Notes under the pieces: model-generated
What the model was told of the DNA's origin: nothing
Database searches by the model: none
The model's input: the letters and a program-made list of their open reading frames with translations, nothing else
Position numbers and translations under genes: made by a program
NCBI GenBank assembly: GCA_937925645.1
Contig: CALAMB010000039.1
Span: 1-7,453 of the forward strand
Origin: an uncultured Acidobacteriota bacterium
Lineage (GTDB): Bacteria; Acidobacteriota; JAAYUB01
Direction of reading: 5' to 3'
DNA: 7,453 bases
Part shown: positions 6,102 through 7,453 of the stretch, piece by piece
How the letters are laid out: the number at the start of each line of letters is the position of its first letter
How positions within the stretch are numbered: position 1 is the stretch's first letter

Positions 6102-6158
6102 GTGGCCGAACCGCCGCAGCCGGTTGAGGCGGTTGGGCTTGCCGGCGTCATTCGCCAC
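6102..6158. repeat. Nested inverted-repeat (cruciform/stem-loop) element
   Basis: Two nested inverted repeats are visible. The outer arms are GTGGC(c)GAA (6102-6110) and TTCGCCAC (6151-6158), 8 bp with one bulged C. The inner arms are AACCGCC (6109-6115) and GGCGGTT (6128-6134). The palindrome GCCGGC (6141-6146) lies between the inner and outer right arms. The element is intergenic and GC-rich, about 58 bp upstream of the predicted promoter. It may be a REP-like repeat or a structured RNA; whether it recurs in the genome cannot be seen here. Confidence 0.4.
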
Positions 6159-6252
6159 AACGCGTTCCCGTTGATTTTGTGTGCGCGCCGAGAGATTGAA
6201 CAGTGGGTCGCCGCACCCGGACAGACAGTGTCCTCGGGGGCTGACAGGCCGG
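6159..6252. other. Intergenic stretch, nothing assigned
   Basis: No gene, RNA or clear signal is seen. A small GCCGG-CTA-CCGGC repeat (6249-6261) overlaps the stop codon of the neighbouring open frame and has no T-tract. Confidence 0.4.
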
Positions 6253-6669
6253 CTACCGGCTAGGTCGGTAGTTGGGATCGTTGCGGTTGATCACGTCGAG
6301 GACCCGCCACTCGGGATTGGCGCGGGTCGGATTCTGACTGGGATCGTCGCTCAGAAAGTAGTTGCCGCGGCCGTCGGTGTGGGCGAAACGGTACGCCGGC
6401 AGCCAGGTTTCCCGGCCGGTCTGGGGGTCGCGGGTCTCGATCTGGCCCGTGATGGCCTTGTCGAACTCCTCCTGGATGTCCGACCGGGTCTGGCTGCGGT
6501 GCTCGGTGATCTGCCGGTCGGTCTCGTTCAGGCGGTGCCGCGTGTCACCGTTGTGTTTGGAATTCGGTGTGACAGTGCCGCCGGCGGCGGTTGAGGGGAG
6601 CGCGGCACCACGCAACAGCGTCCGTTGCGGATCCCTGCTGTAGGGGCGCCTGGTTGTCGCCGGGCACAA
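6253..6669 (-). CDS. Hypothetical protein, C-terminal-type fragment (possible gene remnant)
   Basis: An open frame of 138 codons from a TTG; the frame stays open to about 6729 and contains no ATG at all. The last part, about residues 46-124, looks like real protein: a charged helical stretch ('RLNETDRQITEHRSQTRS', 46-63), then 'EEFDKAITGQ', 'RDPQTGRETWLPAYRF' (80-95), 'DGRGNYFLSDDP' (99-110) and 'NPEWRVL' (118-124). The order dP-TG-x-lP, G-x-Y-x-x-sD, nP and W resembles the C-terminal tail of longer hypothetical proteins I have seen in several phyla, where it follows a helical region. The first 45 residues look like random GC-rich translation. Best reading: the 3' remnant of a truncated gene, or a gene whose start lies in another frame upstream through a frameshift. 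No recognisable Shine-Dalgarno precedes the TTG. Function unknown. Confidence 0.4.
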   Translation of the reverse strand: MCPATTRRPYSRDPQRTLLRGAALPSTAAGGTVTPNSKHNGDTRHRLNETDRQITEHRSQTRSDIQEEFDKAITGQIETRDPQTGRETWLPAYRFAHTDGRGNYFLSDDPSQNPTRANPEWRVLDVINRNDPNYRPSR

Positions 6670-6729
6670 CAGCCCACCCCGCGCGTCTCGGCCGTTGCGA
6701 CAGTCGGGCGCAGACTGAACGTGCGGCCG

Positions 6730-6751
6730 CTAATTAATCACTAACTGATCA
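6730..6751. repeat. Tandem 11-bp direct repeat in an AT-rich island
   Basis: CTAATTAATCA (6730-6740) is followed directly by CTAACTGATCA (6741-6751), identical at 9 of 11 positions. The period is close to one helical turn. The patch stands out as AT-rich between GC-rich flanks, about 100 bp upstream of uvsE. It could be a regulator or UP-element-like site, but two copies only is weak evidence. Confidence 0.3.
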
Positions 6752-6832
6752 GAGTTTGGGTCTGTTAGCCCCGGCTCTGGACGCAGGATGCGATCATCGC
6801 CGCCGACCGGAAAACCCTTTCCCTGGACAACC

Positions 6833-6842
6833 AGTGTACACT
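6833..6842 (+). promoter_or_regulatory. 10-bp palindrome overlapping the uvsE promoter/start region
   Basis: AGTGTACACT is a perfect 10-bp palindrome ending 6 bp before the uvsE ATG. Its right part, TACACT (6837-6842), could serve as a -10 box, which would put transcription start at or beside the ATG. No good -35 box is visible. It may be a repressor operator, for example for a damage response. Confidence 0.35.
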
Positions 6843-6848
6843 ACGGCC

Positions 6849-7453
6849 ATGCGGATCGGCTATCCCTGCATCAACCGATCGATTCCCCCCGCCCGGATCC
6901 GGACGTTCCGGCTGGCCTCCTACTCTGCCGCCCGTCTGGCGGAGACCGTGGCAGCCAACCTGGATTTCCTGGCGGCGATGGTGCGCTACAACGTGGAACA
7001 CGGCCTGGGGTTCCTGCGGATCAGTTCCGACCTGGTGCCCTTCGCCTCCCACCCGGTGTGCGTCGACGACTGGGGTGGCGCGTTCCGGGAGCGGTTCGCC
7101 GCAATCGGGCGGCTGGTCCGGGACGGCCGGCTGCGCATCTCCATGCATCCCGACCAGTTCACCCTGATCAATGCCCGGGATCCGGAAATCGTCCGGCGCA
7201 GCATCCGCGAGCTCGAGTACCACGTCCGGGTGCTGGAGCTGCTGGAACTCGACGCCGCGGCCAAGGTGCAGATCCACGTCGGCGGCGTGTACGGCGACCG
7301 GGCGGAGAGCCTGGCGCGGTTCGCGCGGAACTGGGTTCGGCTGCCGGCGGCGGTTCGGCGGCGGCTGGTGGTGGAAAACGACGACCGCAACTATCCGCTG
7401 GGCGACTGCCTGGAGCTGCACGCCCGCTGCGGCATCCCGGTGCTGTTCGACGC
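6849..7453 (+). CDS. uvsE: UV damage endonuclease UvsE/UVDE (5' part, runs off the window)
   Basis: The first 201 residues of a UV damage endonuclease, which nicks DNA 5' of cyclobutane dimers, 6-4 photoproducts and other lesions to start an alternative excision repair pathway. The protein is a TIM barrel with a metal cluster. Family blocks seen in order: 'MRIGYPCINRS' (1-11), 'FLRISSDLVPFASHPV' (55-70), 'RISMHPDQFTLINA' (96-109), 'RELEYHVRVLELLELD' (120-135), 'VQIHVGGVYGDRAESLARF' (140-158), 'LVVENDDRNYPLGDCLEL' (173-190) and 'GIPVLFD' (195-201). Likely metal ligands by family position are His68, His100, His143, Glu176 and Asp201. Gln103-Phe104 occupy the place of the Gln-Tyr pair that probes the lesion in the Thermus enzyme. 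The ATG at 6849 gives the canonical family N-terminus. There is no convincing Shine-Dalgarno. The 3' portion (roughly 100 residues of a usual length near 300) is missing only because the window ends. Confidence 0.93.
   Translation, partial: MRIGYPCINRSIPPARIRTFRLASYSAARLAETVAANLDFLAAMVRYNVEHGLGFLRISSDLVPFASHPVCVDDWGGAFRERFAAIGRLVRDGRLRISMHPDQFTLINARDPEIVRRSIRELEYHVRVLELLELDAAAKVQIHVGGVYGDRAESLARFARNWVRLPAAVRRRLVVENDDRNYPLGDCLELHARCGIPVLFD

Noticed and set aside
6090..6185. Possible Ser/Leu-type tRNA around the GTGGCCGAA motif
   Set aside because: No proper acceptor stem, anticodon loop or GGTTCGAAT-type T-loop could be assembled on either strand.
6721..6751. NotI-like GCGGCCGC followed by stops in several frames, resembling a cloning-vector linker
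   Set aside because: The site is common by chance in GC-rich DNA, and the flanking sequence on both sides is ordinary genomic sequence with no vector parts.
6765..7421. Minus-strand open frame of 218 codons opposite uvsE
   Set aside because: The plus strand carries a clear UvsE protein with all family motifs; the antisense frame exists because of codon bias and shows only low-complexity His/Gln/Arg/Pro sequence.

Overview
The window is GC-rich bacterial DNA from a Gram-negative organism. It encodes a TonB-family energy transducer, a signal-peptide-bearing beta-barrel protein and a periplasmic metal-binding protein. The mix of a LipM-type octanoyltransferase, a TonB protein with a long Gly-rich linker, a HEAT-like 'TG+xxGYDP' domain and a UvsE endonuclease would fit Acidobacteriota or a similar deep-branching phylum. 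That placement is inference and no marker gene is present to settle it.

Layout. Positions 2-427 (+) hold the 3' end of a lipoate/octanoyl transferase gene. It converges on a TonB-family gene (439-1230, -) with only 11 bp between the stop codons. The tonB gene has a good sigma70-like promoter of its own (1264-1292). A 291-bp gap (1231-1521) separates it from the end of a four-gene minus-strand cluster spanning 5951-1522. In transcription order the cluster contains a small membrane-anchored His/Cys-rich protein (5951-5466), an outer-membrane barrel protein of the family found beside zinc ABC transporters (5364-3970), a ZnuA-like periplasmic metal-binding protein (3956-2886) and a ZnuB-like ABC-3 permease with an unusual C-terminal extension (2871-1522). 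The last three are separated by only 13 and 14 bp, each with a clear Shine-Dalgarno. A candidate promoter and an operator-like inverted repeat lie just upstream of the first gene. Further upstream is a structured inverted-repeat patch (6102-6158), then an open frame resembling the C-terminal part of a hypothetical protein with no ATG start (6253-6669, -). The window ends in the 5' part of a divergent uvsE gene (6849 onward, +).

How it works together. The four-gene cluster reads as a metal, probably zinc, acquisition route: barrel for outer-membrane passage, SBP in the periplasm, permease in the inner membrane. The small His-rich protein would be an accessory factor of unknown role. No ABC ATPase gene is visible, so the ATPase must be encoded elsewhere. 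The permease's extra helix and HEAT-like domain, and the His-rich leader protein, are the least ordinary parts. The barrel shows no TonB plug, so a link to the nearby tonB gene is not supported by sequence.
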